DNA from: Venturia oleaginea
Lineage: Eukaryota; Ascomycota; Dothideomycetes; Venturiales; Venturiaceae
Assembly (NCBI GenBank): GCA_013176395.1
Contig: JABMLP010000014.1
Span: forward strand, 248,001 to 312,000
Direction: 5' to 3'
DNA length: 64,000 bases
Part shown: piece by piece, positions 10,207-22,668 of the stretch
How the letters are laid out: each line of letters begins with the position of its first letter
How positions within the stretch are numbered: position 1 is the stretch's first letter
Made by a program: the position numbers and the translations under genes
The notes under the pieces: generated by a model
Seen by the model: the letters and a program-made list of their open reading frames with translations, nothing else
Told to the model about the DNA's origin: nothing
Databases searched by the model: none

Positions 10207-10827
10207 GTTAGAAAGCCTGGCGCAGGAACCCATTGGGTATTTTTCGACGGAATCCTGAGTTTTCCAATTGTTTATCTAGTAAAATGGCATTTAGATGTGT
10301 TTCCAATTTTTTAGGACACTCATGCCGTCATTATGGCAATCGAAGGCTTCGAATCTTGCTAGAGTTTGATCCCCATCAACCTAAGTTGGAAATGGATTTA
10401 AAAAAAGAAGAGACGAGTGATAAGGCTGGACAAAGTGACAATTGGTAATAAGATCAAACAGTAAAAGCTTGAGTAACTCCCGTAGGATTGTTGCACAAGC
10501 CATTGACAACTTGAATGTGGCTACCGGAACTCCAATACCTTCAACTAGCGATAGCATTCTAATGGCGGCTGGAGGAGCTTGGCGGCCTATGCTCCCGAAA
10601 TACACGATTTGCAATCCAGGGATGTTATCTTTTGGTGGTCTCACAAAAATGTAACGCACCAAACATCCTAAGCTCCTAGCTGGAAGGCCTCTATAGCAGG
10701 GGGTCAGCCACTACATTTATACTTGGGATGTTCCCTGTGATGAAGCTTCAGCAACGAACTTTCTGATAAAAGGTATGACTTTCCTTTCACTGATGTTCAA
10801 ATTCCACTAACTCGCCCCACAGGGAAA
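10207..10827. other. Intergenic spacer
   Basis: No recognised coding or RNA feature on either strand. Confidence 0.5.
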
Positions 10828-11212
10828 ATGTCATCCTTCCTCGACTTCCCACGGGAAATTCGTCAAAAGATCCTCAAAGAGACATACACGCCGCCACCTT
10901 CAGTCTCAACACCTATGTGAGCCATCCCTCACGCCGAGCATGGAAGCGCGAATTAATGGCCGAATCACAAGACGTCGAAAATTGGGTCAAGGAGAAACAG
11001 CACTGGAGAAATGGTATCAAGTTCTTGTCAAGGTGGATCCCATCGTCAGGCACGATATGGAGTATGTTGCGGGGGAATGGTATGAGCAACTGTCTTTCCT
11101 GTTCAAGGAGTTGCGTCTTATGACTTTGGGACTTCGTGCTGCTCCTTCGGCTGTACGTGACCCACCGAGGGCGGCATGGAAAGGCTGGGTTGCAGTCGAC
11201 GAGTCAGATTGA
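10828..11212 (+). pseudogene. F-box-like (2EXR-type) relic
   Basis: It starts MSSFLDFPREIRQKILKETY, the LxLPxEIRxxIL-type opening common to large fungal F-box-like/2EXR families, preceded by an intron-like acceptor (cccacag). The frame ends at TGA after 29 codons. Downstream pieces in two other frames (SRRAWKRELMAESQDVENWV, then KVDPIVRHDMEYVAGEW) fit the same kind of protein, so at least two frameshifts are present. Protein role unknown. Confidence 0.5.
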
Positions 11213-13168
11213 AATGAGGTCTGGAATATCATGATTGGTCGGGGTGTAGATAGGCTGTGAGCTGTCAATAGAATTCCCAAAGGAGTCTACTAGATTCTTG
11301 CTTTTCCTCACGAATCTTTGCTCGTGTAACCTGAGCGCCGTTACACAGGAAAGGATGAGCAAAGATAACCAAAAGTCACAAACGTCGATGTCCAATATCT
11401 CCGTCTTGTCTTGGAATCAACTTCCAACATATTCAAAGGAATTAGAATGGTACGCCCACCCGCTCTTTGATAGCACTTCGTGATCAGCTAATAATGATTT
11501 AGGCGACAAGATATGTCTCCTCGACAGAAGAAACCCAGATTTGAGGCAAGGGCGCAGAGAGAGCCCCAGCCATCGCACCTAGTCCCGCCTCAGCTTCACC
11601 CTCTTAAAGCATCCACCTCCTTCCTGATTATCCACTGCAGCTATAATCTGAAACTAAGGCTCTGTCCAAAAATGCATGTCTCGCGAATGTCTAATATCCT
11701 GCCACTCATATGAAAGACGTCCGAATGGTTGCGGAAAGCAAAAATTGAAGCGTGGGGTACGCGGTCACCTATTTGTTGCTGAGGTCGAAGTGGAGCGACG
11801 GCAACAACTGATGCCCTCGTATAGTTTGTTCCAAAGACAATTGATTGGGCGCTCATCAAGCAATCTACCATGCCGAAGGGCCATCGAGCAAAACCTGTTG
11901 ATATCAAGATGAGCAACCGCGTCGTCCCGATGGACATTGAGATGGTGAGAAGATGGTGGAAGGGGAATGGACAAGGCAGATGGTTTCAGTTGAAATCCGA
12001 GGCCGACGCATCACGTGCGCTGCTTATAAATATTACAGGGGTATTTCGGCAGTCTGGGTATTTCGGCAATCTCTCCTCTCTCTCGCCCTCGTCCTCATTG
12101 TCATCTCTTACATCTCCATTTCACCGTCAACTGACGCTTTGTTTACGCTATTTGTGTTGAATCAGTCTTTTCGATGAGCAACATAATTCACCGATACAAC
12201 GAAAACGATGGCACAATGCCGTTCACGCGCAATATTACTTGCTTGCGGCACTGATTGTTCAATAATTCATCTTTCACTTACTGATACACTACTACTTGAT
12301 CCAGGTCGATCTCTCCAGCTCTTGGGATTGGTAAAGCAATATTACAATTGATGCTATTAAGAAACAAGCAAATTTTCGGATTTTGATAAATTACGGAATT
12401 TGACAACATCCTACCTCGATGAGTTCTATGGGCGACGCGACGTTGAAAATGCCTGCTGCAGGATGGTCGGACGCAAAGCTCCGACAGATCTGACCCACGT
12501 CTCTAGATTCGTCGACATCAACTAGCCTGTCGTCATCCGCACGGGCTGAGAAACATTTCAAGAAGATCAGTACCGATGCCATGGTTGGTGCTGTCCTCGA
12601 GTCTTGCCATCATCACTTTTACCGCTCTTCTTGCCGTATAAATGGTCGAGCGTCGCTCTCGATATCAAGCCGTGAACGTGGTCACTGTACCTCTGCAATC
12701 TACAATAATTAAACTGATGGGCAAAAACGTTTGATCGTAGACCGCTCAAATGGTCTGAATCTCAGTTGTCGAATTAACGACTTGCTCAAGCTTGTGGCTA
12801 GAAATCCCAAGTGTACTCAATTTGTTTTGTACACAGTTAGGAACGTTGAATATGCTCCCAACTCGGTCGCTTCGTTCTTCAGTCAACAGCTCAAATCATG
12901 TCATCAGCGTTTACTAACCCTCCGCCCAGACCTTAAATTTGCACCAGACCTACGGGCAAACACCCAACATGATGCCATCAAAGCATGTCTGACTCGACCT
13001 ACTAGCAGGCAATCGAGCCCTCTCACAGCTCAATTTCGCCACCACCAAATTTCGACGTTGACAGCCTGATTCACAAACTGTTAAAAAAGCAATTACCTGC
13101 CATCAACCTTCAGACTTCTATTCGCATCTCATACTCTATATAGAGTTGACATCTGCAAAAAGAGCTGA
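11213..13168. other. Two-kb gene-poor stretch
   Basis: Only short overlapping frames, none recognised. A 63-codon minus-strand frame at 12391-12582 (MASVLIFLKCFSARADD) starts with a hydrophobic segment but has no other support. Confidence 0.45.
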
Positions 13169-13273
13169 TCTCCGCTCCCAGAATCGAACTAGGGACCTTC
13201 AGATTTCAAGTTACCAGAAGTAATCATTGTAAATATTACAGTCCGACGTCATCACCAACTAGACCAAGCGGAG
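13169..13273 (-). tRNA. tRNA-Tyr(GTA) with intron
   Basis: Read on the minus strand it begins CTCCGCT and ends AGCGGAG-A, giving a full 7-bp acceptor stem. Anticodon stem TCGGA pairs with TCTGA (one G-T wobble) around loop C-T-GTA-A; the anticodon complement is at 13237-13239. A 31-nt intron (13205-13235) sits after position 37, as in eukaryotic pre-tRNA-Tyr. The T arm is CCTAG-TTCGATT-CTGGG. The D stem has one mismatch. A run of five T follows the 3' end (13157-13161 on the plus strand), a Pol III terminator. Confidence 0.92.
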
Positions 13274-13921
13274 CTCTCTGTTTTGGATGTTTGTGTTTGG
13301 AGGACGCTGTTACAAATTATTGGTCTGTCCCATTGGACCCGAAGGGAGACAGGCGACCTAGATACTAGTAAGAAGTTTTTCTTTAAAAAAAAACGTCTAG
13401 AGCAGCAGTCGAATCTATAAATCGAGCTGTATAACAATAGGCAACAATAGGCTCTTATATTGGAATCGATATCGGTAAATTTCTAGTAAGAGCGACACAG
13501 GCCTCACGACATTAGCTGCGCATTTGAACTTGAGTAACTTAAGATTGATGCTTCGATATCTGCTACTGTTGAATCTCGCGAACCATAGTTCAAGTGCCTT
13601 GCTTTGGTGTGGCTCTTATGACTGAAATTGTTTCCGAGCGGAAGGTTAAGGTCATTGCTTAATGGTACCATTCGCTCTATTTTTTGGATTCTTTCATCTT
13701 GAGGTTGACGTAGGCGAACTTTATGGGCACGTTTTAATGACGTATCTGTCTATTGAATAGAAATAAGAACATCAACCTGGGATGATGATTAAGCGCCCAA
13801 TGTGATACACATACCTAGTCGTGGAGCATGGAGGCAGCACAAGATCTCCTTCATCTGTTTTGACATTGAGAAACTAAATGGTGACCAATCCTTGCTTATC
13901 GAAACGAGCGCGCTCACCTTT
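13274..13921. other. Spacer between tRNA-Tyr and Zip2-like gene
   Basis: No feature recognised; an A9 run at 13385-13393. Confidence 0.45.
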
Positions 13922-16900
13922 TTACAACTGTATAGGCTGTCGAAAGCCATCGACAGCACTCAACCATTTCTGCTCCAACACCTTGTGAACCCTGTTCAGC
14001 ACCCTCCTTCCACCAAGCAAACTCTCAAATCTCTGAATACGTTCCTGGGGATCCATACGAATGAATGCGCGGATACCAAAGTCAGATCGACCCGATATAG
14101 AAGTATTGACGTCAGAGCTAGAAGCTTCTCTCATCTGAATATCAGGGTCGGAAGTTTGTTTCAGATCAGGAAGGACGAGTTGCGCTGCGAAGGCATTGAG
14201 ACCGACTCGGCGAAGGAATTGTTCCCACTATGCCAGAATTATTAGCCTGTGTCTGTCAAACCATAGGTGAGTAGGTATAATTACCAAAGTCTCATCCTGC
14301 AATAATTCCACCTCTAGCCCTCGCACGCGGGTAAGACAATACTTGACGGTACACCCAACGACCCATCTAACCAAGTCGTCCTCTCCACCGGGCACAAAAG
14401 TCACCATCACATCTGCATCAACGCCTGCAGCAAATCCGTTCAAATCACTGAGTGCCTGACAGTCACTCTCGTCCATTGCGCGTCCCTTGCTACTTTCCGC
14501 GGCACCCTCGCTAACTAATACAATAAGTCTCTCATACCGCAAACTCAACTTCCTTAGCCTATCCCTCACACCACTCAATTTTATCTTCTGCCCTGGCAGA
14601 GCTTTCTGCTTGATCTTTTGGATGCTAGTAAGGATAAGACCTGTTGCAGGCGATATAAGGATATCTGCTTCATTGGCTTCGGGGAGGCTGGCAAAGTCTC
14701 GTTCCACGCAAATCGCGTGTGGGAGGTGTTTACCAAGTGAGCGAACGAGTGAGCGTTTGTCCTGGAGGAGGGTTGATGATAGAATGAAGAAGGCGGAAGG
14801 TGGGTTATCTGGGATGGACGGGAAAGGATATGATTTAACTGGGGCGTTGTGAGGATCAGATGGTGGGAGTACTCTTGTGGTGAGAGCTGGAATCTGAGGT
14901 TTGGGTGCGGGTGTAGCTTTAGGGACTGTAGTCTCTGTTTTCTTCGAAGCTTTCCCCATGTTCTGCATGAAGTTTGAAAGGGCTGTAGCGGCTGAGAAGG
15001 TTGTACCGAATAAGCCGGTGTCGTGTGAGGGAGGCAGAATGACGCCTCCGCTATTCTCTTGTGCTAAGTCGGGGATGTGAATCGACTGAGCTGGCCTGTC
15101 CAGACCCTGAGCACGTAGCTTCTCCATTCGTGAGACTACAGCATTGAGTTGGTTACTAGATAAGTCGTTTCGATTATTGGATCTCTCGGGCAATGCCTCA
15201 TCAGGAAGTGTTGAGGGACCATCACGACTTCGAACTGGCATTTCGAAAGGCCCCTGGACTGGTCGATGGGCCCCAGCAGGCTGCTCATCCTCAAGCTCTC
15301 TTCTTCTCTTTCGTAGCATGCCTTCCATGTCCTTGGTCTCCAGCTTCTCGGTCTCCATCTCTTCGAGCTCATCCTCACTCTCATCGAGATCGTCGAGTAT
15401 TCTCAGCCCATCAGGCTTCCATGTCAGATCGTCACTGGTGATCACATCCTCCAAGCTCATGAAGTCCATAATGCGCTGCAGATATTGTGCTGCCCTGTCA
15501 TCAGTCGTAATACTGATACCTGCCTCCAATTCCACTTTCCCCAGTTCGGGCGGAAATGGACTCCATGGTAGCTGTCGCTCAATCTTGCTCCCACCACTCC
15601 AAGTCGGGAACTGCGTGAGATTATCCCACTTCAGATCGCGCAGAAGCTTCCGTTGCATATTGAACTCAGTAGCACCAGCGGGGTCCTTTCCATTGCCCTT
15701 GCGACTGTAAACCTTCCATGGAGGAATTGGGCTCGTAAAGTCGACGACTGGGACTGCAATACGATACAGCGAATCTGCTTCCTGAAGTTGCTCTTGCTCA
15801 AGCATACGAGTTGCCTCCAAAGCCATGGGCTCAATAATGTCATTGAAGAATGCATCCACGCTCTCATCAGAGTTTCGCAAAGGCTGAGACGCGTCCACAA
15901 GGATAGGTGCTTCTGGAACATACTCATGCAGCATCTCAGGAAATGTTACACGTTTGACCTTCTTAGCTGGTGAAGAGGAGCTGGGGTTTTGTGGTGTCAA
16001 TGGTACTTCCACTCTCAGGTCAGTCACCCTTCGTTTCCTGGGCGGGCTGTATATGCCTGATTCGATAATGGATAGCAAGGGGCTGTACAGATCAGTGAAG
16101 TCATCCGTATTGCTGTATGAGACCTCATCGCTGGTATTCGCGCATGGAGCTAGTATCCTGTCCAGCTTGGTGAGCTGAGCATTCATGGCTTCAGCCTCAG
16201 CAGCGCCAGGGATTGTGCTCTCAGACAGTAGTTCAAATTCTGCAGCATCAGGATCGGGTTCGAAAGGAGTAGGAGATGGACTCAGCGGGAGCAGTGGTGG
16301 TGTGAGCGGCTCTAGCGCTTTGTTCTGCATTGAGTAATCTGTCAGTATATGCGCCTCAGATCATTCTCACGGCAATCTATACCTTCGAGTAAGTCATCTC
16401 GCTGGCATACAACTCGTCCATATCCGCCACAGTCCACTCATCCTTCATCACACCCATCAAGAGCTCAACACCCTCGCGCGGGAATTCCAACTTCTCAGAG
16501 GCATACTTGCGTTCTACTCGCTGTGGCAAGTCATGGTACTTCATAGGCCACTCCATTGCTTCATCCTTCTCGCGTTCGGTATGCTCCATGGGCAGGTTCA
16601 TCGTTGTAAAGTTCGGGACAGGTCGATGCCCGAAGTGGAGGACATCAAGCTCATGATCTCCTATCTCAAGAAGAGGCAGGTCCAATCTGAGATCGTCGGG
16701 AAGTCGCTCAAATTCAGGTAAACTGTGAAGGATCGAGTCTTCTTCTTCTTTCACGATGCTGAAGAGGAACTCACGCGCTTCCAGATCGATGTCAAGACGC
16801 TCTCTGGCCAAATCATTGGCAGTGACTTTATGGTGCGTGACATGCTGGGGATCTTTCAGATCTTCTGCTGCTGTTTCGAAAGGTTCCCAGTTTCGGAACA

Positions 16901-17051
16901 GATCCCACGGATGGTCCGTCAGATAATCGGTACAGAGACCACACTCTCTAGCGTATTCGTGTGCTGTGAGTTCGGTCCCTTCCTCGGAAGTCTCGGTTGC
17001 ATCAGACATTAATGAGGCGGATTGTGCAGGGAAATGGTCCTCATCCCTCAT
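13922..17051 (-). CDS. Putative Zip2/SHOC1-like protein: inactive XPF-fold plus HhH C-terminus
   Basis: Exons 16383-17051, 14285-16324 and 13922-14227, with GT-AG introns of 58 and 57 nt; 3015 nt in frame, 1004 residues. M16 is an alternative start. The first ~700 residues are acidic and poorly conserved with Pro/Ser-rich linkers. Residues ~730-900 look like an XPF/ERCC4 nuclease fold: FFILSSTLLQ, then ERDF, then EADILISPATGLILTSIQKI, then RYERLIVLVSEG and VTFVPGGEDDLVRW. The ILTPxxxxERKxxxDL catalytic motif of XPF is replaced by ILISPATGLILTSIQKI, so no nuclease activity is expected. Exon 3 gives FLRRVGLNAFAAQL and RFESLLGGRRVLNRV, like a tandem helix-hairpin-helix. This is the architecture of meiotic ZMM proteins Zip2/SHOC1, which act with Spo16 at crossover sites. 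Gene structure is well supported; function is inference. Confidence 0.8.
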
Positions 17052-17888
17052 TGCCGCGACTGTAGTGACCGGGCTCTCGACGCGTCGTATTATACGTGAT
17101 TTCAGTTGACAAGACGTGGAGACCGAGATGAATTAATGAATCTGAAAAAATGCGACGCGTTGAGTGATATTGTTGAGGTGGGAAAGAAAATGGCGACCAT
17201 TTGTCCTTTCTGATTTGGGCGTGACTTCGAGAAAAGATATCTCAATGTCGAGTGCATAAGGTCAAATTCTTGCGTATGTTCAATGCACAATCAGTGACAA
17301 CAACGATTCTGGAATGCTCGGAAATCCTAGAATAAAGTCCCCTTTTTCGAAGACTATGGATTTGTGCCTACAGAAATCGCATCGTTGTTTTTGTCTTGGG
17401 ACCACAGGTAGGCGAATAGAAGAGGGAGATCGAAGTACAGCTAGTCAAGTCAAAACTGTTCATTCGCAATGAGTTCTCGTACCTGTGGCCCAATATCTGG
17501 CTGGTATCTTCGCTGGTCGGAAACCACCTGTGAAAGAAAATCTCAATAGTAGCTATGGAACAGAAGATCCAAAGAAGTCGAAATTACAAGACATCTACCA
17601 TCCATCAATAACAACATCCATCAGAACCCCCAGTTCCCTCATGCCTTGCCAGTATCGCCAGCATTGAGACCTCCACTCCACTCGTACACCTCTCCCAATA
17701 CTAGTATGCCATATCAATACCCACCTCCGACTTGATCCTGCCTCCAGCGCCCTCGGCGTCCAAATGCAAAACGCCGTATGCGCCAGCCCGTTGGGCGAAT
17801 TGAGTACAACGAAAAAGGTTTGGTGGTATCTGTGGAAAAATCTTAATATCAGCGACAAAGAAAATGATGTGGGTGACCGGATGTCTTT
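17052..17888. other. Spacer between Zip2-like gene and bqt4
   Basis: Promoter side of the Zip2-like gene and 3' side of bqt4. No further gene recognised. Confidence 0.5.
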
Positions 17889-19357
17889 TTAGATGAAATA
17901 TGGGACGATCGCACTGTAGAACTGTTAGCAATCTTTCTCTCAACACAAGTGATTTTTTTTCGCGTAGTACTCACCCAACAGCAAGTGCAGTGACAATGCC
18001 AACCAACGCCCTACTCTTGACGCGCTCCCTCTTCAATGTAGCTTCCATGATGTCTGTCTTTGCCCTCTTGGCTGGCTGAACAGCGCTTGACTCGGCCTCT
18101 TCTGCGTCCTCAACTTCGTCCACCTTGCGTTTCAAGCTCTTGCTGTTCGCGCCCTTTGAGGCCTCGAGTTTGCGACCCTCTTCGACCATCTCTCGTGCCT
18201 GTTCAATAATGCCCTCGGCTGTGTCGGGTAATGGCAAATCTGGGTGTGTCGATGGCATCTTGACCTTCACCGTGGTGTGCACAGTCTCGGTATCGTCAAC
18301 CTTCTCCACGACCTCATCGACCTCGACACGCACGACATCATCTAGTACCGCATCATCCACCGGACCCTCTGGTGCTGGTACTGGCGCTTCTGGTACCGGC
18401 GCTTCCGAATCAACGATCGATGGCGTTGGCTCCAAGGATGCACCTGCTGCGATGCCATTCTCCTTCGCTGCCGCCTCCTCTGCCGCTCTCTGCGCCTTGG
18501 TCTTTCTTCCTCCTTTGCGCGGGGTCGCAATTTTTCGCAGCGCTGGTTTACTCGGTGAGGCGGAGCGCAACTGACGCGCACGCGAATTCGCAAGTAGGTC
18601 TGGTTCGAGAAACATTTTCTTGTCCTGTGGGGAAAGCGCGTATCTAGGCGGTGTCGCGATTTCAGCGGCTTTTTCGAGTTTGTTGCCTCTTTCGATTGGC
18701 GCGTCGGAGAGAAGTGCTACAATCCAAGGTCTGATCCCGTAGTCATTGGCTAGTTCGAGCGCTGTTGTTGTGTTGTCAGTCTACACGTCGGGGTTGATGA
18801 GGCAACTATTGTTATATGCTAACCAAGATCTGGATGGACCCAAAGATTTCCTGCCACTTCCTCACCAGTCTTTGGTTCCGCTTTCTGTATGTGATATTCG
18901 CGTTCAGCTTTCTCTTCCTCGGTCGAAGCCCAGGGATATGCGACTTTGAACATTCCCGTCGCGCTAATAAAACCATCGCTGCTCCGTCGCTAGGCGTCCG
19001 TAAGTTTTTGTTTGCGAACCTCATATAGGACGCGTCAAACATACCATGAGGAAGTATGATTCGGGGACCAAGCCAGCCTTCTGAGGCTTGTGAACACCAG
19101 ACCCATTCAGCGATTTCGGCAGGGGTACTCGTAGGTGCGCGTAGTCGAATCTTCCTAAATTGTCTTTGCTGGTCGATGGGGTCAGACCGACGGCGCCGGA
19201 CTTTACATTGAGAGAGGTATGTCCTAGACGTCTACGCTCGACGAGAACATCAACTGTATCTTTATCAGCTACTTCGGATGTATGCGACAGCGCGACGCGA
19301 CACGCTAAGCGACTTACACTCTGGAGTATGTTCAGGCTCCACCAGGGGATTGCGCAT
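17889..19357 (-). CDS. bqt4: Bqt4-type inner nuclear membrane telomere tether
   Basis: Five exons: 19318-19357, 19045-19253, 18824-18989, 17975-18761, 17889-17913. The sum is 1227 nt in frame, 408 residues. Start MRNPLVEPEHTPE. Then VERRRLGHTSLNVKSG, LGRFDYAHLRVPLPKSLNGS and PESYFLMRRSSDGFISATG, the KilA-N/APSES-like DNA-binding fold of Bqt4, followed by VAYPWASTEEEKAE and ALELANDYGIRPWIVALL. A long charged middle with a KRKVDEVEDAEEAE basic/acidic stretch (likely nuclear signal) precedes a C-terminal membrane helix, LVGIVTALAVGAIVPYFI, completed only by the 25-nt last exon. In fission yeast Bqt4 anchors telomeres to the inner nuclear membrane and with Bqt1-3 links them to SUN/KASH. Tail-anchored topology fits. 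Confidence 0.9.
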
Positions 19358-20635
19358 TTCAGGATAGGGATCTCTTCTTTGCGGAAACCATGATGATGGA
19401 TGGATAGAGGGATCTGCTGGGTGGGACGGCGATTCGATGGTGGACGTGGTGGTCGTAGATTGAGGTCTGCTCGGGGAAAGGTTCTGCTGGGGAGATTACC
19501 CAATTAAAGTCGACCACACCCCTCTGCGGCAGTCAACGCGTACGCAGGTAGCCGGATGGGATCGAACGGTTTGATGGGGAGAATGATGCGAGGAATGCGA
19601 CTAAACTTGACAATATTGCACGAGCAACGAAGATACCGACGTCAAGATTCTAGTAGCCGGTCTTTCGTCCTGAGAAGGTTTCATTTGCTAGAAGCACCCC
19701 TGACTTGCTGCATTCGACGTTTACGTGAAAGCGGCACTTGAAGACATCACGAGGTACACCAACATCATTGACTTCATGTATGCAATTGCACGCTACTATG
19801 TACTTTGCAATATGCATTATCAGCAGTCTGATAAGTGTTAATTGAACAAGGTGTTTCGAGCTATACACGGCGCGCCCCGGCTGAATGAGGATCATCCTGG
19901 CGGCTCTATAACGTCCAGCGAACAGGAGAATTGACGACGATGCTGATCTGAAACAAAAAATACAAGAGACTTATCTGTGGTCCGATTACTCTGGTGACTA
20001 AGCTGTCTGGATGTGACTCTGATTCGAAATAGAAATGCGTGCTGAAAACGGCTCGACGCAAAGGATATTCTTTACGATGAGTATCACATTGTTATCTTCT
20101 TAGACACTGTGTACTCAAGACCGACGTCGATGAGTTTCTGGCGAGTTCAGCAATTGATATGGACGATTTCAATTTAGCTGCACCTTGAGAGCAATGGAAC
20201 CCCTCTTCTCAAGCCTTGCTTGACTTTCGCTTGAGGGAAGGTCGCTGGTGGAGGAACGTAAAGGAATATCCGGGTTTATATTGATTGCGATTGACTTGAG
20301 CGACGCAAACTGAATCATAAACCTTGGAACAAACTCCGGGTCAGTTTCCCCAGTCACTTCTCGTGAGGTTGATGGATAACAATACCTACCAGTGGCGAAT
20401 GGCAATGAAGTGAGCCGGGACATGATGGAAATAGAAACTCAGGCTGGCCGAGTCTTCTGGCGGTCTGTTGCCCCACTTTCGAGTTGTTTCCGCCCACCTA
20501 CGTGCACCAACAACAACAAATAATCCAGCGGCTTGCCCTCCAGGAAGCTTAACTCAACACCACTGCCATCTTGGACTGCTTGCCCTCTTACCATTAACAC
20601 CCTTACCGTTGCACAAAGCCTCAGCATACATCAAC
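19358..20635. other. Divergent promoter region of bqt4 and rdi1, 1.3 kb
   Basis: No gene recognised; short frames only. Confidence 0.5.
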
Positions 20636-21651
20636 ATGTCGGAACAGGTCCACGCAGATGACCTGAAGCCTGACGCGACTGAAGGTTTCAAGGTCGGCGA
20701 GAAGAAGACCCTTGATGAGTACCATGAGCTAGGTAAGAGGTCAATCTCGCACTCAACCTTTTGATGTACCAACTCCTGGTAAACTCTGTTTGATTGAATA
20801 TTACTGTCGTCGCCGCAATCGGACAGGCACGGAGAAAAAAGCGGTCCGACCTTGGGAATCTTCAGGTCTCTGCTTGGACGGCACTCTTGGGGATTAGGAA
20901 TGGGTCCTGAATATCTCTGGCGACTCTATACGATCGCCTTATAGGCCTCGAGAGATATCTCATTCCAACCGGTTTACCTACATCATTCTTACCCTAGCAT
21001 GCAGTGAACAAGGGTCACGCTGGCACTGTTGCTAACAGGTTCAATGTAGACAAAGACGATGAGGCCATGGTGAAATGGAAGCAATCTCTTCTTACTGCAG
21101 GCGGTAAAGATCTATCAGACCCCAACGATCCACGTACCTGTATCATTCAGTCTCTTGCACTCGAAGTCGGTTTCCTCTTTTCAGATGTCATTCCAAGAGC
21201 TAATTCACAATCAACAGGTTGAAGGCCGACCCGACATCACCATCGAATTTCACAGCAAGGAGGACCTCGAGGCGCTTAAGAACAAACCATTCATCATCAA
21301 GGAAGGTGCTCAATACCGTATGAAAGTCACTTTCAAAGTCCAGCACGGTATTCTTTCAGGTCTCAAATATGTCCAGGTCGTCAAGCGAGGACCTCTGAGA
21401 CAAAAGGACCAGGAGATGATTGTAGGAGATATTATCGATACGCTCAATGACATGCTAATGCGTTCTTCTAGGGTTCTTACAGTCCAAACACCGAAAAGAA
21501 GCCCGTCTACGAGAAGGCTTTCCAACCCGAGGAGGCTCCGTCCGGCATGCTCGTTCGTGGGAAGTACAACGCCGCCTCCAGCTTCGTCGATGACGACAAT
21601 GTCACACATTTGTCTTTCAATTGGACCTTCGAGATCAAGAAGGATTGGTAG
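20636..21651 (+). CDS. rdi1: Rho GDP-dissociation inhibitor
   Basis: Exons 20636-20732, 21050-21165, 21218-21421 and 21472-21651; 597 nt, 198 residues, the usual RhoGDI size. Landmarks: FKVGEKKTLDEYHEL, DKDDEAMVKWKQSLL, SDPNDPRTCIIQSLALE, then the immunoglobulin-like domain with FIIKEGAQYRMKVTFKV, ILSGLKYVQVVKR, EKAFQPEEAPSGMLVRG and the end FEIKKDW. RhoGDI extracts prenylated Rho/Cdc42 GTPases from membranes and holds them in the GDP state in the cytosol. Intron 1 is long (317 nt). Intron 2 needs the weak donor GTCGGT to keep the conserved ALEVEGRPD junction. Confidence 0.93.
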
Positions 21652-22668
21652 GACCCATTACTTTGCTGAAAACATCTGCTGCAGATTTGGCGTGGCGAAC
21701 ATCAGGCGACCATTGGTGGATTTTTGAGAGACATATGGTCATTCTTCACGAAAGAAGAGCATAAGCATAGCATACTGGCATTCTAGAGAACACGACCACG
21801 AAGGATCTGACGACGACGTATGTCATGATGATATCTATGAGTTTAGTTCATCTGAGCGAGAGGGCAATTGAATACTTTCATTGATGGTTGGGATCATCTT
21901 CAACCACTTTCACTGTCCCATGTCCTTCGCCCACTCGAATAAGCCCAATGCGCAAACCTACGAATAACCATAGTCTACTAGAATCAACACCAACTCCACA
22001 AAACTCTCATCTCAATCTTTATTTAGCTCCTCCTCCTTATCCTTCAACGCCTCCAGTCCATCCAGTCGATCAGATTCCTTCAGCCGAATTCTCACCCTTC
22101 TACACAATCCCACCTTCACAAAATATTGTCAACGAATTTAACCAGACGAACCCCGAATTTCACAAATCATCATGCCATAAATCCATCATTTCCCAAGCTC
22201 AATCCTCAATCAAATCCGGGTTACCACACCCCCTCTCCAATATATCCCCGCTTCCCAATACCATACCTGACCAGGCCATCAATTCATCCGAGTCATCATG
22301 TAGTCGATCGAAGCGAATCGCTCGCCTTCTTTCGGCTTTTAAGGCCTTTCACGTCGATTATCTGGCTACTTATTGATCGCTCGATTGTCGTACTGCATGA
22401 CGGTAAGACAAGAATTTGGAGTGGAACTTGAGATGATAATGATGATGATGATGATGAGCGTTCATGAATGCTCTTTTCTCCATCCCCTGACGACAAAACG
22501 CTTGTCAGAACGCTTGAGAGACTTGATCTTTTCATCTTCCATCGAAGAGACAGAATAATGAAACTATATGTACAGGTGGTATTGGACTTAAATCACATCG
22601 TCAAGAAATCTATCCACACAAAAACGGCCTTTTCACACTCTATCCACATGTGGATGAGTCCACCCCTC
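21652..22668. other. Spacer between convergent rdi1 and ppg1
   Basis: A (GAT)n-like microsatellite lies at about 22434-22460. A 162-codon plus-strand frame (21888-22376) is Pro/Ser-rich without recognisable domain and I do not call it a gene. Confidence 0.5.

Noticed and set aside
21888..22376. 162-codon plus-strand frame downstream of rdi1
   Set aside because: Pro/Ser-rich, no domain, no splice structure, overlapping equally long frames; likely chance in pyrimidine-rich DNA.
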